64,000 nucleotides of DNA from Eudromia elegans (GCA_003342815.1 PTEX01000013.1:1724938-1788937), one strand, 5' to 3'. Numbered from the stretch's first letter, positions 37,131-49,915 are shown. Program-made: numbers and translations. Notes: generated by a model not told the origin, from the letters alone.

Positions 37131-40100
37131 TACACCCGCTCTACCTGCTGCTTCAGCGGAGACCTTGCGGCCAAGAGAAAGTTTCCACTTTGCTCTGTTT
37201 AGAGACAGTTCTTCTCGTTTCTTTCCCAGGCCAAAATGCTCTTCTTTTCCCCTCCCCAGCTCTTTTTTTTTACAGCTCATCTTAGCCTGAAGCAAATCTT
37301 GCTTTTCGCTTAAGCTGGCAGGAACCAAAAATGACCCCAGAATGGAAACGTGTGCAGGCGGAATCAAGTCGCAGTGTAGGAAAATAAGCAGGGTAGAATC
37401 CTTAGGCAATAAAAGTCCATGTGGCGCTCTGAATTGCAGAGAAACTCTGCTACTTTGTGCTGCCTGCAAGCCAGGCTTGCCTGGCTTTTTGAAGCACAAT
37501 GTCTGTAGTCACAGTAGTACAGAACATTTACGGTAATTAATATATTCTGTTTAAATACTTTAGCCAGGGGAATGTCTGGTACTTCTGCCTTACGGAAGGT
37601 GTTGACACCTCTGTCCATGGACGATGCTGTCTCACGGATGCTTCCCGGCCAAAGGCCTCGTTCTGCAGCAATACCAGCACTTTGTGCTGCAGCTTCCTTT
37701 CCAAGGGCTGCTGATTTTGGCCTCCCTGCTTTCCTGCCAAACATCTAGTGTATTTTGTTCCTTGTGGACGGCTGAGTTGAAGCAGCAAGATGTGTCTGGC
37801 AACTGGGCTAATGCCACACTGGAAAGCAAGGCTAGGATACAGCTCATTTGCCCCTCAGGCTGTGGCTCCACCACAGCATAAGCCAATGTTGGTTAATGAC
37901 CAACCCAAGGTGAGGCGACCCCACCTCACCCTCACCTCTGGCCTCTCTCCTTGCTCTTGTATCAACCACATGGGGTCTGATCCAACCAAAAACTAACCTG
38001 AGCCGAGGAAAGGCACAGAGACTCACTTGCTACTGAGAAGGGCTTCTGCTGCGCTGGTCCTTCACCCCATTGCTTATGTTTGCAGTGGGTTGAGCCTTCT
38101 AGCACTGAGAGTCAATAACAGTTTCAAGAGATTCTTTCACTCGTCGGCCCCTGGGTACTGACTGCTTAGAGACAGGATAACAAGGTGGTGACGACAACTT
38201 TTGTGATGAAAAGATAAGACAGAACCATCCTCTGGACCAAATCTGCCCCCCAGCCAACTGCTAGACATCCACTCTAAACAACTCACATCCTAAAACATAA
38301 AACAGAAGCTTCACTACCTGCATTCTGTATTTAATAATGCTTTTCTAAGGCAGACAGCTCTTAGATTTACTGTAATCTTCTGAAAGAAAATAAGACAAAA
38401 AGATTTCTCTTTAAATATAGTCACTGCTTGCTTAAGTTTCAAGGAGGTTGGTGTTGCAGTCATAACGAAAGCTACCTTTATGGCTCCTACACAGCCACTG
38501 TTTGAATCCTACCAGGGAAAGGAAGGGGCAAAGGCGGGTTCCTCACTCCTGCCCTTCCACACCTGATGGATTTTTTTGTTCTTTTCCCTTAATGTGAGGA
38601 GCATTTAAATCAAGATGCAGCTATCTTCTGCAGCTGTAGACTAGACAGCCTGTCGAGAATCTATATGTTAGCTAACAGCTCTGTGTAAGTATATTATTGC
38701 TGAGATGCTAATATAGATAGTTACCTAGTTTACTTTACTTTTCTTAGCACAATCTATAAAAAGGTGCCATGGTTCATCAGTTTATAAACAAATATTGCTT
38801 GTTAATGGATATTTTATACTGGGCGGGTATTTGCCCTGTTTGTCAAAGCCACTGTTGGGAGTTCCTGTTGTGCAGTCTGGCCAAGGTTTTTCTGTCCCTA
38901 GACGTGCCATAAGCATCAAAACAGGTCCAAAATATCTTCTAGTGGTCGGATGGGAATGAAGTATCCATTATTTTATTTATTAGTTAAACAAATATAACCA
39001 GTGCGATAATTTTACACAAGACCACAAGATATATAATGATGTTCCCTTTAAAACTAGTTTTACTTAGTACTTTGTCTAAATGCTATGCAAGATTTTTTAT
39101 TATATACTCTCCAGAGAGGTATTGCAAAAAGTAATATTCTTTCACAGTGTCCTCAGGATACCTACAGAACTCAGGCAAAGCTTACAGTAACCCTTGTGTC
39201 CTTCTAGACGCTTAAATCAAACCAGACTCCCAATTCCCACTTCCAAGATAGCATGAAAGAGTCTTTCTGCAAAGTGTATTAGTAGTAATGGCTGTATCAA
39301 CCTCCCTTGGAGTGTCTGGAGCCAAGCACATTAGAATGAAACAACTTCAAATGATAAAATGTCTCCTGGAGATTGTTTGTGTATGTCATATTGATAGCAG
39401 TGCTAGAGCCTGGAAATGTGAGAAGAGAAGGAAGTGGGTTTATTTTAACTGGAGTTTTAACTGGAATTTAACTTCCCAAGAAAAGAAGGAATGCCTCCAT
39501 GAAGAAATTATTAACAGAAATGTACTTGTTATTAAACCTAATTCCAAAGAAAAGCGACTAATTTTTCAGACTGTCTTTCCAGTAATTGTTAATTATGACG
39601 TAGGAAACTGCCTTTGCAATGGTCCAAAGATTAAAATAGAAAATGCAGCACAACTTCTGAAAGGGATTGTGTAACATGAGTGTCAGCACTTGCTGGTTTT
39701 GAAGTTGGTGACCCCAAATCTTCCTCTACTCTGTGCTTATAAACACGAGGGAAGAAGGAAACTTCCCAAACTGGCTGTTTTAATGGATGTTGCTTCGATT
39801 AGAGATCCCAAGGGATCTTTTTAGTAATACCTAGTAGAGGTGAATGGGGAAGCAGCATATGGGGAGCAGCATTTCTTGAAAGGAGGGTGAGGAGCATCTA
39901 GGTCATGAAAGACATCATGAAAGAGGAGAAGTATCTGGTTTTGCCTTGCAAGATCAGCCCACGCCGGCTGAGTGCGGAGGCGAGGCTCTGAGGAGCAGCC
40001 ACCCTCGTTTGGGAGGAGGGAGGATGGCAAAGCTGCTTATTTCCGCCCCCGTCCTGTTCCCTCCCTTATGCCAGCCAAGGAACTTGTGCAGCCACCCAAG

Positions 40101-41384
40101 AAACCAGACAGAAGACTTAGGTCCAGCTGGGAAAAAAAAAAAAAAAAAAGGCCAGGCAGGTTTTTTTCCGGCTGGGATCAGTTCCCTGACCTGGTTCTGC
40201 ACATAACTGCACAGACACTTAGACTGGCAGCAGGGAGGGCGCCAGGCGAGACGTGGAAGACGCGCTGGGCAGCAGGGAAGAGTGGGGACGAGCCGGTCCA
40301 AGCAGCACGGCTGCTGAATGCGCAACGCCAGCGTTGCGGTGCCGATGCCACCCGTGGGGCTGGCCTCTGCAAAGAGAGGCGTGGGAAAGAAGAGATGAAA
40401 TCCTCGGGCCTCGGCATGGGCCTGTGGAGGTGGCCGGTAGCAAAAAGGAGGTTGTGCTGTTTGGAGACTGATGGAAACGGTGGGCTCTTGCCCACCACCT
40501 TGGGGCATATTGTGGTGCTCCAGAGGGGACCATAACCAGGACCACGAGAGCCTCTGTATGGTAACTGCAATTCTATCAGGGCAAATGACAAGGCAACCTC
40601 TTAACTTTTCCTGTGGCTTGATTTCTGTATTACAAAAGTGGTCTTAGTTTTGTCTTGATTTGTTCTCTTTTTGAGACTCCCTTTCTCCCCTCTCTAGTTC
40701 AGGCCACGTCTTGAGTGTAACCAGAAGGAAAAAGTATGTGCTGCTGATCCCTTATGGATGCATTCACCTTATTTTCTGAGAGGACATTAAAAGAGCTAAT
40801 CTTGTTTAGCTTTATGGGATGAAATCCAAGGGGAATACTGCTGCCATCTCTGTGTACACTAAGCAGGATCACCAGAGAGATGGAAACATTAGTGCAAGAA
40901 CTAATTAATGAACCGGCCAAGAAAAAAACAAGGTGGGTCAGAAATAAGAAGGTTCTTGGTTGCCTAAGTGATGAATTTCCAGAGGACTCAGCCAGGGAGG
41001 GCAGCAAGGAAGAGGGATCAAACCAAGCTTAGGATGGAGTTTGCTCAGTTTGAGGAGCAAAGGCAAAAGCAAAGACAAGTGATTAGGTAGCCAAAGGACC
41101 ATTTTTTGGTAACTTATTTAGGAGTAGTAGTCTTTCGTGTCTTTCAGTGAGTGGTAGGGTCCTAAATCTTGGTTGGCAAAACTTACTTCTGCTTCTGTAG
41201 TAAAGAACCCAAGAGACCATAATGTAGTGTCTGGAAGAGTTATAATCTTAAGGAAGGCTCTGGGGATGCAGAGAGCAAAGGTACAATTGAATAGGAGGAG
41301 CAGGTATACTTCTAAAATTCTAAAATCTGAAATGAGATTATGCGGAAATTTACTTAGACATGAATTGTTAAATTGTATGAAAGC
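37131..41384. other. Non-coding stretch upstream of the CpG island
   Basis: This contains an A18 tract (40132-40149) and a GC-rich, CG-containing patch at about 40215-40400. Around that patch both strands are open for more than 180 codons (39954-40508 minus, 39972-40535 plus). Neither frame has a recognisable domain. A 128-codon plus frame at 39288-39674 sits in AT-rich DNA, which is slightly unusual, but again has no family signature. I call no gene. Confidence 0.5.
40132..40149 (+). repeat. A18 tract
   Basis: Eighteen consecutive A bases, with no poly(A) signal or transposon body recognised upstream. Confidence 0.75.
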
Positions 41385-41835
41385 AAGACTAGAAGGGATT
41401 TTATGGGGTCACGTAGTTCCTCCTTCTGCCGCAAGAGCAGTGGGTCATTGGTACCTGTCTAGCCAGCACAGTTATTGCTCCAGCCTGCTCTGAAAACATT
41501 TCAGTTATAGAGGGTCCACCCAGTTTGCAAGGAAACCTATTTCAGAGCTTCAGTATCACCATTTTTACTGTTAGAAGTGTTTTTGCCAATATCTAATCAA
41601 AAGCCTTCTTGATGCAATTTTAGCCTGTTATTCTTATCCTCTCCGTGTGGGAGAGAAAGATTATTTCCTTCCTCTTTGCTGCAGCCGTTTACATTTTTGA
41701 GGACTGTTATCATGTCTCTGTTCAGTCTTCTCTGTATTTAAGAGAACAGAAATTCCTTCACTGCTTCCTCATAGGTTACATTTCACAGATCTCCAGTTGC
41801 CCTGCCCTGCCTTTTTCTAGTTGAGGTATTGGAGA
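41385..41835 (-). mobile_element. Old CR1-type LINE fragment, minus strand
   Basis: On the plus strand the landmarks of a reverse-complemented CR1 3' half appear in order: GACTAGAAGGGATTTTATGG (41388-41407), CAGCCTGCTCTGAAAACATT (about 41481), GAGGGTCCACC (about 41510), TCTAATCAAAAGCC (about 41591), then TTTTTGAGGACTGTTATCAT (41694-41713), GTCTCTGTTCAGTCTTCTCT (about 41714-41733) and CTTCCTCATAGGTTACAT (about 41764). The last block is strongly characteristic of CR1 copies in sauropsid genomes. The copy is about 450 bases and 5'-truncated, with many substitutions and no open frame, so it looks older than the copy at 49722. Confidence 0.85.
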
Positions 41836-44800
41836 GTTTTGCCTTGCTGGCAGCCTGCATTCGGTTAGCACAGGTGAAAGTGGTCCTAGCGGGGTGCAAG
41901 CCAATAGAGAAATAATATTCTGTGTGTTTGGACTGACATTAGGAGTCTGGGGCACAGACCGAAGTTTTTGTGGGGTCTGACTCAGGGAATATTTTAGCTG
42001 TCGCTGAGACAAAATCTCTGCTTCCAGCCTGAAGGATAGATGCTGGACAGGAAAAGGATGCTTTCAGCAGTGCTCAAATTTTTGAAAAGCCGTGGTAAAC
42101 CACAGTCCGAGTGTGAGAATGGAGTGAAGGTGGGTCAGGCTGTAGGGAGCTGAAGGTCATCTCCTGAGCATCTGAGGTTCATGCAACTAAGCAGCTACTG
42201 ATAATTCCCAGCAATCTCAGCAGCCCCATCTGCTTTGGTTCTCTGCTGAAGGATTTGGAGTGGTGAAACCACATCCCCTTTGGAGAGTACCTCTTGAGCA
42301 TTGAACCCTGTTTTCTAGATGCTAGGCTGTTGGGTATTTTTCTTCCTTGGACAAATACCTGCCCCTGGAAATGCAGATTAAGAATACTAATTAACCACAA
42401 GCCTGGCAGGAGAAGATATCCCTCAAGAGCAGAGTCAGACTACAGCCTAAGTGTACAAAGAAGCGAGTTATCAATCCTTACCTTGCACAGGGGTGGGCAC
42501 GTCAGGTTAAACAAGGGTTCTGTGCATGTCAGCATACACTCCCTTTTCTTTAACGCCTAAGGCGTAGCCTGTAGAAGCTAAAGGCTGCTTCATGCTCCCT
42601 TTTAGTTGCTTTATTTCAAGACAAATTTTACACTTCAACCTTTTTTGAACAACAGGGGGTCTGGGCACATGCACACACAGCCTTGTTACACAATTATTTC
42701 TAAAAGCATGATCTTTTAGAGACCTATAATTTGTTTCTTTTTGAGTCCTGCAGTGATTACCAAAACATCTTCAGTGATACCTCCGAAGTTAAAATTTGCT
42801 GCTGAGTTTCCCTATGAATATCTCTCCTGACCTCAGTGCTTACCGCCTTGGTCCATATCTGCCTGGAGCCTCAGCAGTGTTTCCTAACATTGCTGTGCCT
42901 GGAAGCTTCGAAGAACATTTTCCGGGGTAAAGTTTGGATATTTTAAGACTCCTCTTACATGCTCATTTACTTTTCTTCTGAGAGTCTCCTCTAAATCTGG
43001 CCCGTGGGAAATCGGCAGAATATAGATCTGTTCTCTCTCTTATCAATGCCCTTCTGGGTGCTCATGTGCCTTTGGAGTCTTTTCTGAATCTAACCCTGAT
43101 AGCAGAGCGTGCACAGACACATTTTGCATGTCGTGAACTAACTTTGTAGAGTCTACTTCATGACAGCAACATTTCACCTGTAAGTCTCTTACCGAGAACC
43201 TGGAATGGAAAGCTCAAGCATGATCTTGGATTATTCTTACTCAGATATTCAAAATACCCTCATCAGGGCCATTTGCTTCAGAGAGAGAAAATGAAACAGA
43301 AAATGAACAAATTCTCTGAAAGGAACAACTCCTGCAGTCCTTCTCTTGTACCCTCCCTCCTCGTACTGCCCGGGCCCCCACTCACCCATATCCCAACTCC
43401 ATCCTGCAGAGAAGGGACCCAGCTGAGGGTAGGTCTGGAAGCCATCCATTAACGGCATTCCCTGCTGCAGCCTTTGTTTATTCCCACCTTAATGCCACAC
43501 ATTAGATGTAAAAGAAATGCCCAGACTTGCATTCTCTCTCCCTTCCTCCAGCTCTCCTGACAGTCGCCAAATAAACCTTGAAGCACACTATCAGCTGTAA
43601 AACCCCTAATCAATGAAAGACACACAAGCTGGTAATATGAAACCCTTTGCCTCAAGATCTTAGTGCTTCTTAGTGAACTTCAGTCTTTGAGGTCAGGTAT
43701 TCTCGCTGCTGTGTGCCTTCACGTTCGCTGAATGCAAAGTCAAACAACAGCAAGCCTGGGGAGGTTCCTCTGTTTACAAAGTAAGCAGTATACTGATCCT
43801 TGCAAAGTGGACTTTAAAAGGGCATCCTGAGGTAGGAAAAAAGTACTGAAGGGCAGTAGGGAAAATTAGGGAGAGGCTTCATACCTGGAATGTTGTCCTC
43901 AATGGGCTGCTTTGCCTCCGAATGCTGATGAATGGCAGGCAACTCGACAAGCGGTGCCTAGGAGGTAACGAAGGTGGTCATTTGCAAAGAAATATGTTAA
44001 ACATAAAGTATGAAGCGTGTGAAGCGTAACTGAAGCCACTACCTCCTGCAACGCTCCTTTAAACCCATGGAAAGTCATCTTGCCTGTATGAGCTTTAGGG
44101 CAACTCTGAAAGGGGACAGCAGCAGAAGGACAGATTCCACCACTGTGTTAAATAGGAGGGAGAAAGGGAGGGGAAAATATAACTACAATGAGATGAAATT
44201 AAAACAGCAGCACTTGGCAATTATACAAGATTGATTGCATTTTGGCATCATGTCACTGGGAATTAGAAGGCCTGTGTTTTTGTGATAGTCCTAGTTTGTT
44301 GGGATTTAGCTCTTGGAAGCGTGCAGCAACAAGAGAAAAGAATTGATCTTACAGTGGAAGGTGCTATTAGGAAACTTAATGCAGCTATCGTATCTCTTCT
44401 TCAATATGCTTTTGCTGCTGGATTCCAAGAGGAGACAGAATTTTCAACCTCAAGACTGATTTCAGCACAGGCAATTTTTGGATACACCATCTAGGATCTT
44501 CTAACAGCAAACAGCAGGCAAAGAGGTTTTAATTTTTGGTGTCTTCAAACAGTTTTGACAATAACCACTGAGAACTGTTTCCAGTTTAAAGACAGTCTAT
44601 TCAAATTAAATTACCATATATTACCAGTGCTGCTGTTATGACAGTGCCTAAAACCCATGCCAGAAATACAAAGTTCAATGGTGTATATTTTTAAGGTCAT
44701 GATGCTGAAGACTTTGGCTTTAGGGCCTTATCCTGTCCTCCCTGAAGTCGGTAGAAAGACTTTCTCTGGCTTCAAAGGGTTCAAGATCAAGCACTTACCA

Positions 44801-47715
44801 GTCCAGTAATGAGGTGCATACATCTATTTGCTCACAAACTCCCTTTTTGTGCAGCAAATTATAAATCAAAAGCATGTTCTTAATCTGCTTTGGCAAGTAC
44901 CTTGCATTATGTGCTACAGACACAAGATCTAATAAAAATATTTTTGCTTTAGTTTTGTCATTTCCACAGTATTTGTTGCATTTGTGAAAAACCTTTTAAG
45001 GATGTGATGCGGTAAGTTTTTCTAGTGAAATGAGAGAATTTCAGCCCTGACATCAAGTCTGACTGGATGAAAATCACTGCTCTCTACGGTTTCAATTCTG
45101 AATCAGACATAAGTATTTCATTGGTGTGGTTCCAATGGTTTTGCTGGAATCCTGATTTACACCCATATGAGATCAGCATTAGGCCCGAGTGTTTTCATTT
45201 TTCATTTGTTATTCTTGGCTCTGGAGTACTTTTACTGCTGTTGAATGCAATATTCCTAAAACACCAGATGTGCCTCAGAGATGAGGGAATATTGCAAAGA
45301 AAGAGATTACAGGGATTCACTAAACAAAGCATGGTCTTCTTTTGTCATATAGTCTGAGCTTTTACACTAGTGTAACTATTTATTTGTGCAGGATGATTTG
45401 GATTACAATTGGGAAGTGAGGATATAATCCTTCCTAGTATAAGTACTTTCATTATAGGAACTCCTTATCAGGATCGTTGCGCTGAGCTTAATTCTAGCTT
45501 TTACTGGTCCTTGAAGAAACAACTGGTACCTGAGTGCACAACTTTTGCTACAGATCTTGTACAAATTCTGCATTTCTAATAATTTTTATGATATTTCAAC
45601 CATAGTGCCACTTACCAGTTGCAAAGTACCATCAACTTGGTTGCTTTTCCTCTACAGGCTAAATGAGGCATAACTCAGTTCACACTAGTTGAAGCTGGTG
45701 GGGAGCTCCAAATCTACACCAGCATATCCAGAGTTTCCTTTAATGTGGTAGGAAGAACAGGTTTACACCTGCAAGGTCCTGGCCACTCCAGTCTTAAAAA
45801 CAGCAAAGCGTTAGACAAAGTGCTTAGGTTTAGGCGCTCAAGCAGTGCGACTTAACGTTCCTTAATGTTCCTTCTGCTCATCCAGGTCCGGTGTGAATGT
45901 GGAAGCCAAGGTTACGTGTGCTCATCTGGATTGTTTTATGCTCAAACTTGTGCTGAAACTATAGCTGATTAGTCACAAAGTTGTCTTAAGTGTGAGGCCC
46001 CTTCCCTGACTATGGGTGTTATCAGGAATTGTTCTTGCCCATGTAGGTAAGTCATTCATTCTTGCCACTGCAGATCAGGTTGCAGGTGAAGGACATGGAT
46101 GAGTGGAAGAAAAGGCAACCGGAGAGCACAAACATTGGTATTCTATTGTGTATTCCCAGCAAATTGGCTTTCAGGTTTCAGAGTGAGCTGTTGCTAAAGG
46201 ATAACGGCTTTAATTGTGTCTTTAATTTAAATGTGTCTTTAATTAGTCTTTGGGGATGGGAAGTGTTTTGAAACAGCTCTTAAAGCATTGAGGGTCATGC
46301 ATGCAGCCCAAGTGAACTTAATACTTTAGAGTCACATTTTGCCCTCATTTATACTGCCATATAATTAAAGTTGGTCCCTTCATGCCTGAAATTTACCTCA
46401 AATTAACAATGATGCAGATGATGCCAGAATGTTCTCCAGTGAACTTCCACTTTCTGCTGCACCCACTGAGTTGCATTCAAGTGAAGCGATGGAAGCAAGA
46501 AGCAGCCCTTCCTTCCATGTGCTTGAAAGCAGGTGTTGGTGTTTCTGTAGGACTGTCTGTCCTGTTTGAGCCGTGAAACAGGGGTCTGCGGGGACAGGAG
46601 GAAGGAGGCAAAAGGTGCCTCCTTTGATCACGGGGATCCATAACCCAGGTTCTCCGGTGGAAAGCAGAAAGCTCACGGCAGACACCTCGCACTGGGTTTA
46701 CATCAGCCTCATCATTCATCAGGTCTGTTTGTTCGGACACGAGTTCTTTTCATGATGTACTGTTGTTTTCTGTACATTGCAAAGGCACATGATGTTAGCC
46801 CCGCCCCGCCCTTATCCTAAAGGGAAAAACAGTAGAAAACAGGGGTGACAGTTCACAGGGCAGGACATTCAGGCAGTTTCCACAGTGGCGTTCAGCAGGT
46901 GATGTTTTGCAGGGTGGTGGCTTTCAGCTCAGAGATAAAACCAGGATCTTAACTAATTGCGTAACTTTTTGGAAAAGTCTCAATCTGTCTTACCAAATAA
47001 CATCCTGGATAGGCAATTAAACCGTTTCTGTCTGAAATTCCCCTTTAGCTTCACTAAGTTGATATTCACTACTTCGTGCCCAGATCCCTAAAGTAACATA
47101 TGCTGTCAGACTTAAAAAAACTGCCTTTCATTCTGGAGACAGCTGAAGTGCACTGAGCAAAATGCTGTTTATATATGTAGTAAGTAATCAGCTGAAGTTC
47201 ATCAAGTGCTTTGAGATCTTTGGATGAAAGATACAGCGTAAACGCCAGCCACTCCTTAGCAGTGGCTTATGCAGGCTGTGTATGATGGGCAAAGTGATAA
47301 TGTTGGAAGCGCTGAAAATCTAGTAACAAAAGCTGGAGGCTTAGGAGAGCTCTCTTTTCGATGTATTAAAGAGTGTGTTAAGTGATAAAAAAACAGTGCA
47401 TTTTAAAAGTGCCTTGTGTATAAGTAACAGGTGTCAGAGAGAATCAGAAAACTTAATTAACTCCCTAGACGTAGTGCAAGATGAACTGTGGCTTTAAACA
47501 ACTTCCCCTTTCCCGTGTCCTCCTGGGGTTACTTCACCCAGGAGCTGAAGGGGCTGCTCCGAGAGCAAGAGATGAGCTGATACCTGCACTCCGGTTTGTT
47601 AGAGTCCGTTAGGGTGATGGGTCGATGACAGGGGTGTTAGAGCAACAGACGACTGAATGAGAGTGCTCCCCAAGTTCTGAGGGCTTGATCAAAGCTGAAG
47701 ATAATGGAAATATCC

Positions 47716-47740
47716 CTAGGGACTGTAATGTAGTCCCTAG
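47716..47740. repeat. Perfect hairpin, 9-bp arms
   Basis: CTAGGGACT (47716-47724) and AGTCCCTAG (47732-47740) are exact reverse complements around the seven-base loop GTAATGT. No associated gene is seen. Confidence 0.65.
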
Positions 47741-48305
47741 AGATTTCATTCTGCTGCTATGCTTGTGCAAGTTAAAATGTTTGCTCTTCATGCTGTAAAA
47801 TCCTCTATTTCAGTAGGTTAACTGTGCATCAGTATTCATTTATAGAGTGACTGAGACTCTGCTTAAGAGGGTAAATAAAGTTAAAAAAAAAAAGAAAACA
47901 AACAGCACCAAAAAAATACATTTGATTTTTCAGTCTACCAGCTCATGCTTAATTCTAAGTGAAATTCATGTCTTGAAAGGTGTCAGGTTGATGGCCCCAG
48001 TGCAGGAGCGCTCCTTTTATCTCCAGACACTTACTGCAGCAGCTGAACAAAGCCGCCCCCTTCCCGCTCCCCGACAGTACCTCCCCCTCCTGAAGACACT
48101 TCAAATGGCAGGCCCTCTACATCCTTGATCTGTCTGCCTGCCTCTGTGACAAAGGGGCAAGTCTGTGATGGTGCTTCTTACGATACGCCACTTTAGCAGA
48201 AGCTCAAATGGGAGTCTCAGACTGTCTCGCAGGAAACAGTGCTGCCTAATACTGTTATTCACTGGCGCTCTAAAAATAGTTGTGATTAGATTATAATAGC
48301 TAGAA

Positions 48306-48318
48306 ACACACACACACA
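48306..48318. repeat. (CA)6 microsatellite
   Basis: A short uninterrupted ACACAC run, at the low end of what is usually called a microsatellite. Confidence 0.6.
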
Positions 48319-48397
48319 AATATGGTTTAGAATGCTATCGGGCTCTTTTGGAATAAGCAGATTTTTTTTTCCAAATGAAATTTATCATTACGCTACC

Positions 48398-48416
48398 AAA
48401 AAAAAAAAAAAAAAAA
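48398..48416 (+). repeat. A19 tract
   Basis: Nineteen consecutive A bases; no upstream retroposon body is recognised. Confidence 0.75.
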
Positions 48417-48708
48417 GTTCCCAAAGGAAAATGTTTTATTTTTCTCATTTACCCACTAGCAAATGTGAAAGTTCTTTTTTGTTCTGTTGACAAAAGAAGC
48501 CTGGACTGCAAGAGCCAAGAAACGTGATAACAAAACCATTTCTCACAAATATCGCCAGTCCTAGAGAAACACTGGCTGTGATACCTGATTATATCAGGGG
48601 TCTGTGATTGCCCATAGTGTAGGAGCTGCAAGGTCACCATGACTTAAACAGACCACGGAGAATCATAGTTTTTTTCCTCATATGTAATGCATAGCAAACA
48701 TAAAATAT

Positions 48709-48733
48709 GTGTGTGTGTGTGTGTGTATGTGTA
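48709..48733 (+). repeat. (GT)n microsatellite
   Basis: Nine uninterrupted GT-type repeats followed by an imperfect ATGTGT extension. Likely polymorphic in length. Confidence 0.8.
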
Positions 48734-49247
48734 GAACTATGAGTTAAAATAATAAGGCAGCCATTTGACTATAGAGCCTTGACATAAGACTTCCAAAATC
48801 CACCATTCAGAACAATCAGATTTCATCCTAGTTTTTATTCATCTCTTTCTAGTAGAATTACCATTTCAGCAGCAGTTCTCTTTCCTTGAAAACTGGTTCA
48901 GAGAGTTCAGAGAGCACCAGGCATCTGAACCAAAACAGATTCCCTGGAAGCTGGTATTTTACCCCCATTACCTGCAGTCACAGGCTCTGTGTCCTCAATA
49001 TCTGCTCCCTGCCTCGAAGGGCACCCATCGCAGTGGGTGCTTTCTGTCATCACTGAAGGCTGCTGGCAGTGGGCATCCCCAGGGTGCTAGGAGGGCAGGA
49101 AATGGGATAACTTCACAATCATCCAGGATGCAGTGAAGTTGCTAGAGGCAGATCCCTGCTCTTTAGCCTCACAGGCCAGTTTTGCCTCCTGCCACCATAT
49201 GATAACAGATACTGTAGGTGTTCCCCTAAAATGGTCTCAGGTTAGGC

Positions 49248-49267
49248 TTTTTTTTTTTTTTTTTTTT
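49248..49267 (+). repeat. T20 tract
   Basis: Twenty consecutive T bases; simple sequence. Confidence 0.75.
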
Positions 49268-49610
49268 CATAATGAGTCAAAGGAAGGGAACAATTCACCT
49301 CATCAAATAAGAAAAATCCCCATCATTCTTCAAGCAGGGCAGAAGTACCCATTGGAAACCCCACAGGAAGGGCTGCCTTTGTTCCAGGCTAGTCTCTGCA
49401 TCCCTCCCTTTCCCAAGTATCCCATCTACTCTTCCTTATTTGCATCTCTCATATGAGATCCGTACCCTCAGGCAGACTCCCTGCACCTGTGCATTTTTCA
49501 TTAGAAAGCTGGACCAGCTGCACTGCCAGCTTTTTAGTCGGGCTGGCATGCCCTGCTCTGAGCAGTACCCAGGGGAGAGGGATAAGGTGTCCTTCTACCA
49601 GCCCCAGGGG

Positions 49611-49624
49611 AAAAAAAAAAAAAA
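49611..49624 (+). repeat. A14 tract
   Basis: Fourteen consecutive A bases about 100 bases upstream of the recognisable CR1 3' end. It could lie within a more degraded CR1 body or be independent. Confidence 0.65.
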
Positions 49625-49721
49625 GGAAGTTGCCTTTTATCTTTCAGTAGCCTTGTGGCTATTGTGGCATAAAGAGAGATTTACTCCTCAGAAGAGAGTT
49701 TTTCTTTTTGTCAAGTCAAAC

Positions 49722-49915
49722 TGTATGAGGAAGAACTTCTTTCCTGTGAGGGTGACGGAGCCCTGGCACAGGCTGCTCAGAGAGGCTGTGGAGTCTCCTC
49801 TGCAGAGCTTCCAAACCTGCCTGGTTGCCACCCTGTGCCCTGTGCTGTTGATATCCCTGCTGGAGCAGATGATCTCTGGAGATCCCTTCCAACCCTAAAG
49901 ATTCTGTGATTCTAT
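49722..49915 (+). mobile_element. CR1 LINE 3' end, plus strand, with octamer tail
   Basis: This is the clearest repeat in the window. It shows GAGGAAGAACTTCTTTCCTG (about 49728), GGCACAGGCTGCTCAGAGAG (about 49764), GCTGTGGAGTCTCC, then GATGATCTCTGGAGATCCCT (about 49868) and TTCCAACCC. It finishes with ATTCTGTGATTCTAT, the octamer-type repeat that ends CR1 elements and serves as the recognition site for their reverse transcriptase. It lacks the GGGGTTGGA stretch normally present before the GATGATCTC block, so it carries a small internal deletion. It is 5'-truncated, as most CR1 copies are, and non-coding. Confidence 0.93.

Larger units (their letters stand above)
41836..49721. other. Non-coding stretch, no gene seen
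   Basis: No exon or recognisable transposon was found. It holds a perfect hairpin (47716-47740), a (CA)6 run (48306-48318), an A19 tract (48398-48416), a GT microsatellite (48709-48733) and a T20 tract (49248-49267). An isolated GCCCCGCCCCGCCC word at about 46799 matches tandem GC boxes but lies in ordinary DNA. Open frames are short and without domains. Confidence 0.55.

Noticed and set aside
36717-37499. Longest open frame in the window, 260 codons on the minus strand
   Set aside because: It lies largely in the CpG island where stops are rare, is low-complexity (P/A/R/S-rich) in its second half, shows no domain, and ends across the likely splice donor in a different frame from the better-supported start at 36753.
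38462-38535. tRNA-like B-box word GTTTGAATCC
   Set aside because: The surrounding bases do not form the T-arm stem, and no A box or acceptor stem pairs at the right distance.
43250-43460. Minus-strand frame meeting a GTGAGT-type donor near 43384
   Set aside because: The frame has no recognisable protein family, the possible acceptor is weak, and no neighbouring exon was found.
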